From Paraburkholderia youngii (GTDB lineage Bacteria; Pseudomonadota; Gammaproteobacteria; Burkholderiales; Burkholderiaceae): a DNA stretch of 64,000 nt. Location: the NCBI RefSeq assembly GCF_013366925.1, contig NZ_JAALDK010000002.1, positions 62,001 through 126,000 on the forward strand. Reading direction: 5' to 3'. This document shows, piece after piece, positions 52,909 through 61,567 of this stretch. The position numbers and the translations under genes are program-made. The notes below the pieces were generated by a model. The model did not search any database, was not told the origin of the DNA, and saw nothing but the letters and a program-made list of their open reading frames with translations. Positions within the stretch are counted from its first letter, which is position 1; each line of letters begins with the position of its first letter.

Positions 52909-53652
52909 ATGGGGATCACCGGAAAACTCGCTGTCGTGGCAAGCCTGATTGCAGGCATGGGCATCGCCAGCCTGGCGCACTCGCATGGCATCTATTTCGC
53001 GCAGCGCTCGAACCAATTGGCGCTGATCTACGGCGAGGGCAGCGACGACCTGGATGTCATCAAGCGCCAGCACAAGGTGAAGAGCGTCACTGCCTACGAC
53101 GAGCAGGGCAAGGAGGTCGTCACGCATCTCACACCCAACGGACCGCTGCTCGTGGTGGATACCGTCACGCAGCCGGCAATCGTTGCCGGGATGATGGACT
53201 ACGGCCTGTGGAGCAAGACCGCGAACGGCGAGTGGCAAAACAAGGGCAAGGACGAGGTGCCCGGCGCCACGTTCAGCGAGCACACGTTCAAGTACGCGGT
53301 GCATCTGCGCCGGCCCCTGAATGGGGCGATGCCCGTACTGCCCGGGCAGAAGCTGCAGATCGTACCGGTTGGCAAACAGATGCCGGATCAGTTGGGTCAG
53401 CCGCTCACGGTTCGGGTGCTCTACGACGGCAAGCCCGCGCCCGGCGCCGAGGTGCAACCCGATTTCGTCAATGACCCTGATTCCAAACCAATGAAGACTG
53501 GTGCAGATGGCACCGTGACGATCAAGGTGCGCAACCAGGGCCTGAACGTGGTCGTAGCAACACTCGATACGCCGCCGTCGGAACCAGCGAAGGCGAACCA
53601 GGACGAGCATAAGGCCACACTGTCGTTCGTGCTGCCGCACCTGCCCGAGTGA
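52909..53652 (+). CDS. Periplasmic DUF4198 domain protein
   Basis: A 247-residue exported protein of the DUF4198 family, which includes periplasmic components linked to nickel or other metal uptake. A signal peptide is visible (KLAVVASLIAGMGIASLAHSHG, cleavage near residue 24), followed by a His-containing mature start and the domain words KYAVHLRRPL and LTVRVLYDGKPAPGAEV. AAGGAGACACAA precedes the ATG. It lies 43 nt after the PepSY reductase, and such pairs recur beside siderophore or metal systems. Confidence 0.82.
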   Translation: MGITGKLAVVASLIAGMGIASLAHSHGIYFAQRSNQLALIYGEGSDDLDVIKRQHKVKSVTAYDEQGKEVVTHLTPNGPLLVVDTVTQPAIVAGMMDYGLWSKTANGEWQNKGKDEVPGATFSEHTFKYAVHLRRPLNGAMPVLPGQKLQIVPVGKQMPDQLGQPLTVRVLYDGKPAPGAEVQPDFVNDPDSKPMKTGADGTVTIKVRNQGLNVVVATLDTPPSEPAKANQDEHKATLSFVLPHLPE

Positions 53653-53816
53653 TCAACGGTTATCTGCTGGAACTCCTCCCCAATGAAACGAATTTCCGGC
53701 CTGCTGCACTTGCTGCAGCCGCTTGCGGCGTGAAGCTTGTCGCGGACGACAAGGCGATCGCTCTCGCGACGATAGAAGACGAGTCGACGAGCAGCGCGCG
53801 CTTTGTCATCAAGTAA
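53649..53816 (+). CDS. Small hypothetical protein overlapping the DUF4198 gene
   Basis: A 55-codon frame that begins with GTG overlapping the DUF4198 stop (GTGA) and reads VINGYLLELLPNETNFRPAA then CGVKLVADDKAIALATIEDE. The overlap is typical of coupled genes, and the amino-acid composition is protein-like. No family was recognised. Confidence 0.4.
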   Translation: MINGYLLELLPNETNFRPAALAAAACGVKLVADDKAIALATIEDESTSSARFVIK

Positions 53817-54024
53817 GGAAGGCGTCCCTCGACCTCGGCAACTCTGATTGCCGGCGTTTTCGTCGTTCCCCGATGCGCTGCGCCGCAACCGGCTACATCC
53901 ATCTCGACGCAGCGAAGCGGGAGAAGTTTTATCCACCACATCATATGCGCCGGGTCGTCGGGTGACGACGCGTGACGAGTGTCGTTCGCTTTATTTCATT
54001 TTCTTATTCAACCAAGACCTTCTT
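53817..54024 (+). promoter_or_regulatory. Upstream region of the porin gene
   Basis: About 200 bp with falling GC content towards the porin start and no gene. A TTTATTTCATTTTCTTATT stretch just upstream of 54025 is likely the untranslated leader; no operator was identified. Confidence 0.35.
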
Positions 54025-55179
54025 ATGAAAAAGTCTTTGATTGCCGCGGCGCTCGTAGCCTCGTTCACATGTGCGGCACACGCTCAGAATAGCGTGACTC
54101 TCTACGGTATGATCGACGTCGGCATGAACTATGTGAACAACGTTGGTGGCCACAAGCAGTATTCGATGGTTGCCGGAAATCTGAGTGGCAACCGTTGGGG
54201 GCTGCGAGGCGCTGAGGATCTCGGCGGCGGACTTCAAACACTTTTCGTGCTAGAAAACGGCTTCAGTGTTGCGAACGGGAAGCTCGGCCAAGGGGGCGAC
54301 GAGTTCGGGCGTCAAGCCTATCTCGGTTTTTCATCATCGAACAGAGGTACCGTTACGTTCGGGCGTCAATATGATTTGATTAACGACTTGACCTACATGT
54401 TCGTGGCGGCACAGATGTGGGGTGGATTCGCCAGCGCCCATCCTGGTGATTTAGATAACACAGATGGTAGCAACCACGTCAACAACGCGATCAAGTTTCG
54501 CAGTGTGTCATACGCTGGATTGTCGTTCGCGGGCCTCTACAGCTTTGGCGGTGTCGCTGGGAAATTCAACCAGAACCAGATCTGGTCGGTCGGGGCGAAC
54601 TACAATTTGGGGCCACTCACGCTTGGCACCGCCTTCGTTGACGCGCGAGATCCTAACTTTTCCTATTTTGGCAATACCGCGGCCTCAAGCACGACGGGGT
54701 CCAACATGTCTGGAAGCCGCGTGTATTCGGGCTATGCGTCCGCGAAAAGCCAGCAGATTTTCGTCGCAGGCGCTTCTTATGTCGTTGGTGCCGCTACGTT
54801 CGGCGTTGTCTACAGCAACACGCAGTTCAAGGATATCGGGACGCTACCGGGTCTCCCGGCTACCGGCGCAGGCGGCGATGCCAAATTCCACGACGTTGAA
54901 GTCAATCTCGGCTATCAACTCACGCCAGCCCTCCACCTCGGCGTCGCCTATAACTACCTGAAAGGATATGGCGTGAACGGTGCAACTTACAATCAAGGCA
55001 CGATCGGGGCTAACTACTTGCTATCCAAGCGGACTGACCTTTACACAGTCGCGGTTTACCAGCATGCGTCGGGCACCGATTCGACCGGTGGGAATGCGGT
55101 CGCAAACCTCAACGGCCTAACCGCCTCCACAACTCAGAGCCAGGTACAAGTAGTTGTTGGCATCCGGCATCGCTTCTAG
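54025..55179 (+). CDS. Gram-negative outer-membrane porin (Porin_4 family)
   Basis: A 384-residue trimeric porin with a signal peptide cleaved after AHA (MKKSLIAAALVASFTCAAHA, about 20 residues) and the beta-proteobacterial start QNSVTLYGMIDVG. It has regular beta strands, the segment GLRGAEDLGGGLQTLFVLENGF and the C-terminal VGIRHRF ending in Phe. It allows passive entry of small solutes through the outer membrane. The codon use and GC are somewhat lower than in the 0-30 kb region. Confidence 0.92.
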   Translation: MKKSLIAAALVASFTCAAHAQNSVTLYGMIDVGMNYVNNVGGHKQYSMVAGNLSGNRWGLRGAEDLGGGLQTLFVLENGFSVANGKLGQGGDEFGRQAYLGFSSSNRGTVTFGRQYDLINDLTYMFVAAQMWGGFASAHPGDLDNTDGSNHVNNAIKFRSVSYAGLSFAGLYSFGGVAGKFNQNQIWSVGANYNLGPLTLGTAFVDARDPNFSYFGNTAASSTTGSNMSGSRVYSGYASAKSQQIFVAGASYVVGAATFGVVYSNTQFKDIGTLPGLPATGAGGDAKFHDVEVNLGYQLTPALHLGVAYNYLKGYGVNGATYNQGTIGANYLLSKRTDLYTVAVYQHASGTDSTGGNAVANLNGLTASTTQSQVQVVVGIRHRF

Positions 55180-55247
55180 CAGAGCTTGAAGTAGGTTTCG
55201 GATTGACCAGATGGGCGGGCATCCAATGCAAAGTGAACTGACGACTA

Positions 55248-56462
55248 TTAAAACCCTTCAGAGTGGTTCGTTGTTTTTTTGAAAGGAGAACATTCCGGCG
55301 CATCTTCGTGCTGGATCAATCGCAGCAAAGGGCCGATGGCCTGGTTTAGCAGAGGCTGGCGGTGGCGTACCCAAATCTGCATCGGCTCCGGCCGGCAGCC
55401 AATGCGCGCTTTAGGTGCGAGCGCTGTCCTGCCGAAAGAGACACGTCGGCAACGGAAATCAATTGCCTGCGTCAGTGACGCATGCAGCAGGCGCAGATAT
55501 AGCGGCACACCATTGGCGGCTGTTTCGCGATCGAAGCCGATGTGCCAGACGACCGCCGTCTCAGCATCCTTGAGCGTCACAACGAAGCCGTAAATTTGGC
55601 TTCCCTTGACTGCGACGTGGAACGCGATGGATGCAGCGGCAGCTAGCGCTAACGCCGACCAGTATTCCTGTTCCAACATAAACGGGCGCAATTTGGCATT
55701 AGTGTGGGTCTGCAGATAGAGATCTTGCAAACGTGCAGAAAACGGCGTCACCTGGTCAAGACGCTCGATCCGGAATCCAGCCGCCTCGAATGGCTTGTAG
55801 ATCTGGGACTTGACGGCATTGCGATACTTGGAAGCGAGACTCGCAAGATAGTCATCGTGGGTATGGACACCTTCAGGTAGCGTCAGCACCATGTTTGGCT
55901 CGGTTTCGACGGCGGAATAGCTGAGTTCCCCGAGGCAGGCACTGGGCATCTTGTCGGCCTCCAGAATGTCCTTGACCAAAATCACGTTGGTCTGGCCATC
56001 CAGCTTTTCGCTTCGACGGGTACGATACAGTGCTTCCGCCACGGCGGGCCACAGTTCCGCAGGGGTGCTGCCGGGCGCGAAACAAACCCCGTGCTGCCCG
56101 TAGCTGAGCAGGTTGCCACAGATAAGCACGCGCTCTTTGAATGGAATCTTGAGTTTGTGGTTGCGTTGTTCGCCTAGGTGGTCGAGGCTCACCTGGACGA
56201 TTTGCATGCAGACAGTGGCGCGCGGTCCGTCGTCATCCGAGATCAAGGCGTAGCGTGGCTCTAGATTGGCTGGACCTGCCGCTTCAATCATTTGCAGGTA
56301 TTCCGGCGAAAAATAAAAGCTCTGCCCAGCAGTTACCGAGCGCCAATCCTCCACATTGAGCTGGCGGAGGCGATGAGCAATGGCGATTTGAAACCCGCTA
56401 GCGCGACGCAGTTTCTTGCGTAGTTGCAGGCGGGTGTTCAGTCGTGGTGGAAGTAGTTTCAT
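55248..56462 (-). CDS. GNAT/FemAB-like acyltransferase domain protein
   Basis: A 404-residue protein of the GNAT/peptidogalycan-biosynthesis (BioF2-like) superfamily. Features include YFSPEYLQMIEAAGP, a long central region with SLASKYRNAVKSQIYKPFEAAGF and a closing GRTALAPKARIGCRPEPMQ. These proteins are thought to transfer acyl groups in envelope or storage-lipid pathways; the precise role is unknown. The ATG at 56462 is used; an upstream TTG at 56495 is possible. The GC content is clearly lower than average here. Confidence 0.65.
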   Translation of the reverse strand: MKLLPPRLNTRLQLRKKLRRASGFQIAIAHRLRQLNVEDWRSVTAGQSFYFSPEYLQMIEAAGPANLEPRYALISDDDGPRATVCMQIVQVSLDHLGEQRNHKLKIPFKERVLICGNLLSYGQHGVCFAPGSTPAELWPAVAEALYRTRRSEKLDGQTNVILVKDILEADKMPSACLGELSYSAVETEPNMVLTLPEGVHTHDDYLASLASKYRNAVKSQIYKPFEAAGFRIERLDQVTPFSARLQDLYLQTHTNAKLRPFMLEQEYWSALALAAAASIAFHVAVKGSQIYGFVVTLKDAETAVVWHIGFDRETAANGVPLYLRLLHASLTQAIDFRCRRVSFGRTALAPKARIGCRPEPMQIWVRHRQPLLNQAIGPLLRLIQHEDAPECSPFKKTTNHSEGF

Positions 56463-56558
56463 CGCGAACGGGCCGAGGACCAGCGGCAAACTCAAAACGA
56501 CTGCACATCCTGCTTTCTCATCTTAGGCGAAGCCTCGTCGACATTGTTGCCGCCGGTG

Positions 56559-56957
56559 TTAGTGGCTGGAGAACAGGACGTCCGCAATGATGCCAGTCGC
56601 GATAGCGGCGAGCACGTAATCCCCGTTCACCCCGACCCAGTGATAGCCGTGCGGCGGCGGTCGGAGGCCGTGGCCGCGCCAGTCGTCGACGACGTAGTTG
56701 TGATTGCGGTATTCGGACGGAAGTCGATCGCCCTGACGCCAGTCGGCGTGCGGCATCGGGCCGCCCGGCCGCCCGCGATAGGCCTCCTGCGGCATGGGGC
56801 CATGACCGTGAACGGGCGGCGGACGCATGTCGTGTTGTTTGGGACCGTGCGCCGACCAGTCACTGTGATGCTGATTGTCGTGAGGCTGGGCGAAAGCGGG
56901 GATCGACGCACCGAGTAGGGCTGCAATCATGAGTTGGGCGAGCAATTTTGATTTCAT
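56559..56957 (-). CDS. RcnB-like periplasmic protein
   Basis: A 132-residue exported protein of the RcnB family, linked in E. coli to nickel and cobalt homeostasis. The signal peptide (KSKLLAQLMIAALLGASIPAFAQ) is followed by a His-, Pro- and Gly-rich linker (about 25-75) and the conserved core LPSEYRNHNYVVDDWRGHGL then PPHGYHWV. The histidine-rich stretch is suited to metal binding. Confidence 0.85.
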   Translation of the reverse strand: MKSKLLAQLMIAALLGASIPAFAQPHDNQHHSDWSAHGPKQHDMRPPPVHGHGPMPQEAYRGRPGGPMPHADWRQGDRLPSEYRNHNYVVDDWRGHGLRPPPHGYHWVGVNGDYVLAAIATGIIADVLFSSH

Positions 56958-57112
56958 GGCTGCCTCGAGAGGAGAATTGATCGATATGAAACAGTGGCGT
57001 GTGACGGCGATGATGTTTCCCCAGCCGTTCAGCGGAGATGGTCAGTGCGCAGGCTCTCTGCGCACTTCCATGGAAAGACGGTCGGACGAAGAGCTGTCCG
57101 GCAGTCAGCCGG

Positions 57113-57454
57113 TTAGTGACCGAAGTAGACGGAACCCGGGCCGGTGCGGGCTGCTTCGCTCGTGTAGGCATGGCCGCCCGCTGCGGACGAACCGCTTATG
57201 ACGCCACCCACTCCGGACGTGTCCCCGTGTTGCGCAGCAACCTTGGCTTCAGCAGCCCGGATGTCCGCTGGATATTCGCGCGGGTTCGCACGGGCTGGGT
57301 TGTAGCCCGCTGCTTCTATTTCGACCAGTTGCTCACGGACTTCAGCGCGGGTTAGTGGATGGTTTGCTGCCGCGTTCGCTGCGGCGAAAACCGTAATCGG
57401 AGCAGCGAAGACGATGGCAGCGACAAAGGCGGCGAGTTTAACGAGGGGCTTCAT
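57113..57454 (-). CDS. DUF4148 domain protein
   Basis: A 113-residue exported protein of the Burkholderiaceae-typical DUF4148 family: signal peptide ending near FAAANA, then LTRAEVREQLVEIEAAGYNPARA. It starts behind the very strong ribosome site AAGGAGGT. Function unknown; these proteins are often stress- or stationary-phase induced. A perfect 19-bp palindrome lies about 115 bp upstream. Confidence 0.87.
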   Translation of the reverse strand: MKPLVKLAAFVAAIVFAAPITVFAAANAAANHPLTRAEVREQLVEIEAAGYNPARANPREYPADIRAAEAKVAAQHGDTSGVGGVISGSSAAGGHAYTSEAARTGPGSVYFGH

Positions 57455-57568
57455 GGTTACTACCTCCTTGGTTGTTGGTTGGACGTTACAAGCTTCTGCT
57501 TGTTTTCAACCGTCAAGAGAAGTGTAAGGAAATAGTAAACAAGGGTAAACACCTACTTTGCAAGAGAC

Positions 57569-57587
57569 TATTGCATTCAATGCAATA
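57569..57587. promoter_or_regulatory. Perfect 19-bp palindrome
   Basis: TATTGCATT-C-AATGCAATA is perfectly symmetric and stands in a short AT-rich pocket between the divergent DUF4148 gene and the ArcD-like fragment. It has the size of a homodimer operator; GntR-type regulators use sites of this form. Confidence 0.5.
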
Positions 57588-57633
57588 AACATAGGCTATT
57601 GCGGCAACACGGCAGATATATAGTGCAAATTAG

Positions 57634-58005
57634 ATGGCAATTCACATGCAGGCAGGGACGAGGAGGGGCTGTCGTAGCTCGCGCTCGCGAAGCCACGAGC
57701 CTACGCACGACCTTGAAACTGCGGATCAGTTCGTGGCGGCTTATGGATTCATAGTCTCCGAGCGTGGGCGCGATCTCGTCATCGCAGGCGTTGCCGTGAT
57801 CCATTGGGTGTTCTTGCTCTTTGCCGGCGGTCTGAAATTCATCTTGCTTTCAGCCGTCCCGTATGTGCTTGCGACCGCGCTCTACGTCTGGGCTGACCGC
57901 GAGCAGGGCAAGCCAGTATTCATCACGTCGGACTGGATCATTTTCGTCGTTGTCATGATCGGTGCGTCATTGGAATCTATGGTCTCGCGACAGGAGGGGT
58001 CATGA
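57634..58005 (+). pseudogene. 3' fragment of an ArcD-like arginine/ornithine antiporter (APC family)
   Basis: Residues from about 40 on read RGRDLVIAGVAVIHWVFLLF, AGGLKFILLSAVPYVLATAL, YVWADREQGKPVF and SDWIIFVVVMIGA, matching the last two or three membrane helices of ArcD-type antiporters. About three quarters of a normal 460-500-residue protein is missing; the start shown is arbitrary. It is a remnant. Confidence 0.6.
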
Positions 58006-58262
58006 TCTGGCGGTCCTGGGCGGATAAGGGCTCCGATATCTCCTTGCGCCGTTGCCGAACACGCAGTACAGGCGCGACTCGACTTGCTGGATTTCCGGCT
58101 GAGTCACACTGAACCGTTGTACTAGCCAGCGGACATGACGAGACGATCCTCTCGACCGCGACCTATAGCATTCATCGAGGCTTCGTCGGCAAGGTCAACG
58201 TTTGGTGGAACGAGTTGGGTGACGTCGTTACGATCTGCACCCGTCTCTACTGTTGCACTATA
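58006..58262. other. Intergenic region without a recognised gene
   Basis: About 255 bp between the ArcD-like fragment and the terminator of the DctP remnant. No frame could be assigned. Confidence 0.3.
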
Positions 58263-58288
58263 GGTCCCGCGAAGAATCTCGCGGGACC
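58263..58288 (-). terminator. Perfect 10-bp hairpin downstream of the dctP-like remnant
   Basis: GGTCCCGCGA and TCGCGGGACC pair perfectly across the loop AGAATC. It lies about 20 nt beyond the stop of the minus-strand DctP-like gene. There is no strong T run on the minus strand, but the position and stability fit a terminator. Confidence 0.65.
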
Positions 58289-58309
58289 ATTGCCGCCAGG
58301 GAGCGAGAC

Positions 58310-59398
<1,089 letters not shown>

Positions 59399-60304
59399 TC
59401 AAGCAGCCTCGCGCATCGTCTTCGCATTGGTTGAGTCCTCTTTGTCTCTTTTGGGTGGTGCGCCAAACATCCGCGCGTACTCCCGACTGAATTGCGAAGG
59501 GCTCTCATATCCCACCGCAAATGAGGCGGCTTGAACGCTCATCGACTGTGACAGCAGCAGCCTGCGGGCCTCCAGTAGGCGCAATTGCTTCTGATATTGA
59601 AGAGGGGAAAGTCCGGTCAGCGCCTTGAATTGACGGTGGAACGCCGACTGACTTAGTTGGGCGATTTTAGCCAGATCTTCCACTCGCACTGGCTGCGAAA
59701 ATCGAGTTCTGATATTTTCCATCGCGCGCAGGACACCGTGCGAGGCATTCCCGCTCGACGCCAGCTTTATGATTTCGGGGCCTTTCGGACCTCTTAGCAA
59801 CCAATAACAAATCTCCCGCATGACCAGCGGGTAAAGAATTCCGACCGCGTCCGGGGTATCCAGCAAGCGAACAACCCGCAACGCGCAATCGGCCAGCGGG
59901 CCGTCGAAGTCCGCGATGAACACGCCGCAGCTTGCGTCTCCTGCCGCCACAGGTGGCGGCGACATCTCCCTTGCAACGGCGCGCATCATTATCAGGTCGA
60001 GTTCCAGAACAAGAACCAGGCAAGGATTGTCGGGACTCGCTTCGAACACGCGGCCCTGCGACGGCGTCTCAACGCCGACCACCAGCGCCTGTCCGGCCCG
60101 GTACTCCAGTTTCGCCCCACCGAAGCTGGCCCATTTGGCACCCTGTGCAACGATGCACAGTGCTGGGCGCGCCACGAGAAATGTCGGCGGTTTCGGGTGG
60201 TCGGAGCGCAGAATCAGAAGCCCGTCCACGGCCGTGCGGTATGGGCTTGTTCCTGTTTGCGTTTCGATATAACGAAGCAGTGCAACGGCCAATTCGTTCG
60301 ACAT
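59399..60304 (-). CDS. AraC family regulator with N-terminal AraC_N-type domain
   Basis: A 301-residue regulator. The N-terminal part (FLVARPALCIVAQGAKWASFG, EYRAGQALVVGVETPSQGRV) is the AraC_N domain found in many oxidoreductase-linked regulators, and the C-terminal part is the helix-turn-helix (VEDLAKIAQLSQSAFHRQFKALTGLSPLQYQ, SFAVGYESPSQFSREYARMFG). The ATG at 60304 follows AAGGCAGCT. It is divergent from the SDR gene at 60446, its probable target. Confidence 0.9.
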   Translation of the reverse strand: MSNELAVALLRYIETQTGTSPYRTAVDGLLILRSDHPKPPTFLVARPALCIVAQGAKWASFGGAKLEYRAGQALVVGVETPSQGRVFEASPDNPCLVLVLELDLIMMRAVAREMSPPPVAAGDASCGVFIADFDGPLADCALRVVRLLDTPDAVGILYPLVMREICYWLLRGPKGPEIIKLASSGNASHGVLRAMENIRTRFSQPVRVEDLAKIAQLSQSAFHRQFKALTGLSPLQYQKQLRLLEARRLLLSQSMSVQAASFAVGYESPSQFSREYARMFGAPPKRDKEDSTNAKTMREAA

Positions 60305-60445
60305 AGCTGCCTTGTATGGAGAATGCGCGTGGATCAAGCTTAGTGAGCGCAGCAGGATCAGGCAAGATTTGGGTAGGTTCGGGTATTAACTGCTGGTGGC
60401 TCTGCCGGGAGAATTGAGGTTTTCAAACTTACCGCCAGGTGCCAA

Positions 60446-61225
60446 ATGGCAACGAACAATGGTCGTCACCCGACTTCGAGAATCGCGGTCGTCACCGGAG
60501 GCAGTCGCGGGATAGGCCGCGACACAGTTCTGCGCCTCGCGACTCGTGGAGTCCGCTCGGTCTTCACCTACCACTCGAATCGCGTCGAGGCGGAAAAGGT
60601 CTGTGCGATGGTTGCCGAAACGGGCGGACAGGCGCTTGCCCTCCAGTTGAACGTGGGTGATGCAAGCGCATTTGATGACTTCGTCACACGTCTGCGAGAG
60701 GCACTCGGGCAGTTGGGCGCGCAACACTTCGGTTACCTGGTGAACAATGCAGGCACGTCGTCAGCGGCGACGTTCGCAGCGGGCACCGAAGCGGAGCTTG
60801 ACGCTCAGTTCGCGGTGCATTTCAAGGGGCCGTTCCTGTTGACGCAAAAGCTGTTGCCGCTCATCAACGACGGCGGACGTATTGTGAACATTTCCTCGGG
60901 GCTGGCACGTTTCGCGTTTCCGGGGCGGGCGATCTACGGGCCGATGAAGGCAGCCGTTGAAGCGCTGACGCGCTATATGGCCCTTGAGCTCGCGCCGCGC
61001 CGGATCGCGGTCAACGTCGTCGCGCCAGGCGCAATCGCGACGGACTTTAGTGGTGGCATCGTGCGAGACAATCCGCAGGTCAACAAGGCCGTCGCCGACC
61101 ATACCGCTCTTGGCCGAGCCGGACTGCCGTCGGATGTGGGCCCCGTGATTGCCGGTCTTTTGTCGGATGACTTTGGTTGGGTAAACGCGCAGCGCATAGA
61201 AGTGGCGGGTGGCATTCAAATCTGA
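60446..61225 (+). CDS. SDR family oxidoreductase
   Basis: A 259-residue SDR with TGGSRGIGRD, VNNAGTSS, ISSGLARFAFP and active-site YGPMKAAVE. It lies divergent from the AraC gene with a 141-bp gap, an arrangement common for AraC_N-type regulators and aldehyde/ketone reductases. The substrate is unknown. It is not closely related to the four SDRs of the 40-48 kb cluster. Confidence 0.88.
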   Translation: MATNNGRHPTSRIAVVTGGSRGIGRDTVLRLATRGVRSVFTYHSNRVEAEKVCAMVAETGGQALALQLNVGDASAFDDFVTRLREALGQLGAQHFGYLVNNAGTSSAATFAAGTEAELDAQFAVHFKGPFLLTQKLLPLINDGGRIVNISSGLARFAFPGRAIYGPMKAAVEALTRYMALELAPRRIAVNVVAPGAIATDFSGGIVRDNPQVNKAVADHTALGRAGLPSDVGPVIAGLLSDDFGWVNAQRIEVAGGIQI

Positions 61226-61270
61226 CTCGCCGTCGCTGGCGGCGGCAGCTCGAGGCCGGGTGCCAAGTCA

Positions 61271-61387
61271 ATGCTCAGCCTGCGCGATATCGAAGAGTTG
61301 CTGTTCGAGCGCGGAGTGACGGTCGGCTACGAGACGATTCGCCGCTGGTGCGAGAAGTTCGGTGCGGCGCGCTTCTCTCTATCGTAA
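61271..61387 (+). pseudogene. Fragment of an IS6-like transposase
   Basis: A 38-codon frame reading LSLRDIEELLFERGVTVGYE then TIRRWCEKFGAA, the N-terminal region of IS6-family (IS26/IS240-type) transposases, which read LSLRDVEELLxERGIxVSHETIRRWxxKFG. The DDE domain is missing and no inverted repeats were found. The remaining 180 bp up to the slt stop show nothing recognisable. Confidence 0.65.
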
Positions 61388-61567
61388 ACACCTCGCGGCC
61401 CGGTTCGTCGCGTGGCGCGAATTTACCAATGTCACCCAAACTCCGTCGAATGTCTTCTGAGCCGCAGTGCGTTATGGATCATCATCGACGAGGTCGCCCC
61501 AGTTGACAGAGTTCCCAGGATGGCTCTTGGTTTTTATCCGTGCGGTCAGCGCGGAAGCGTTGCTATG

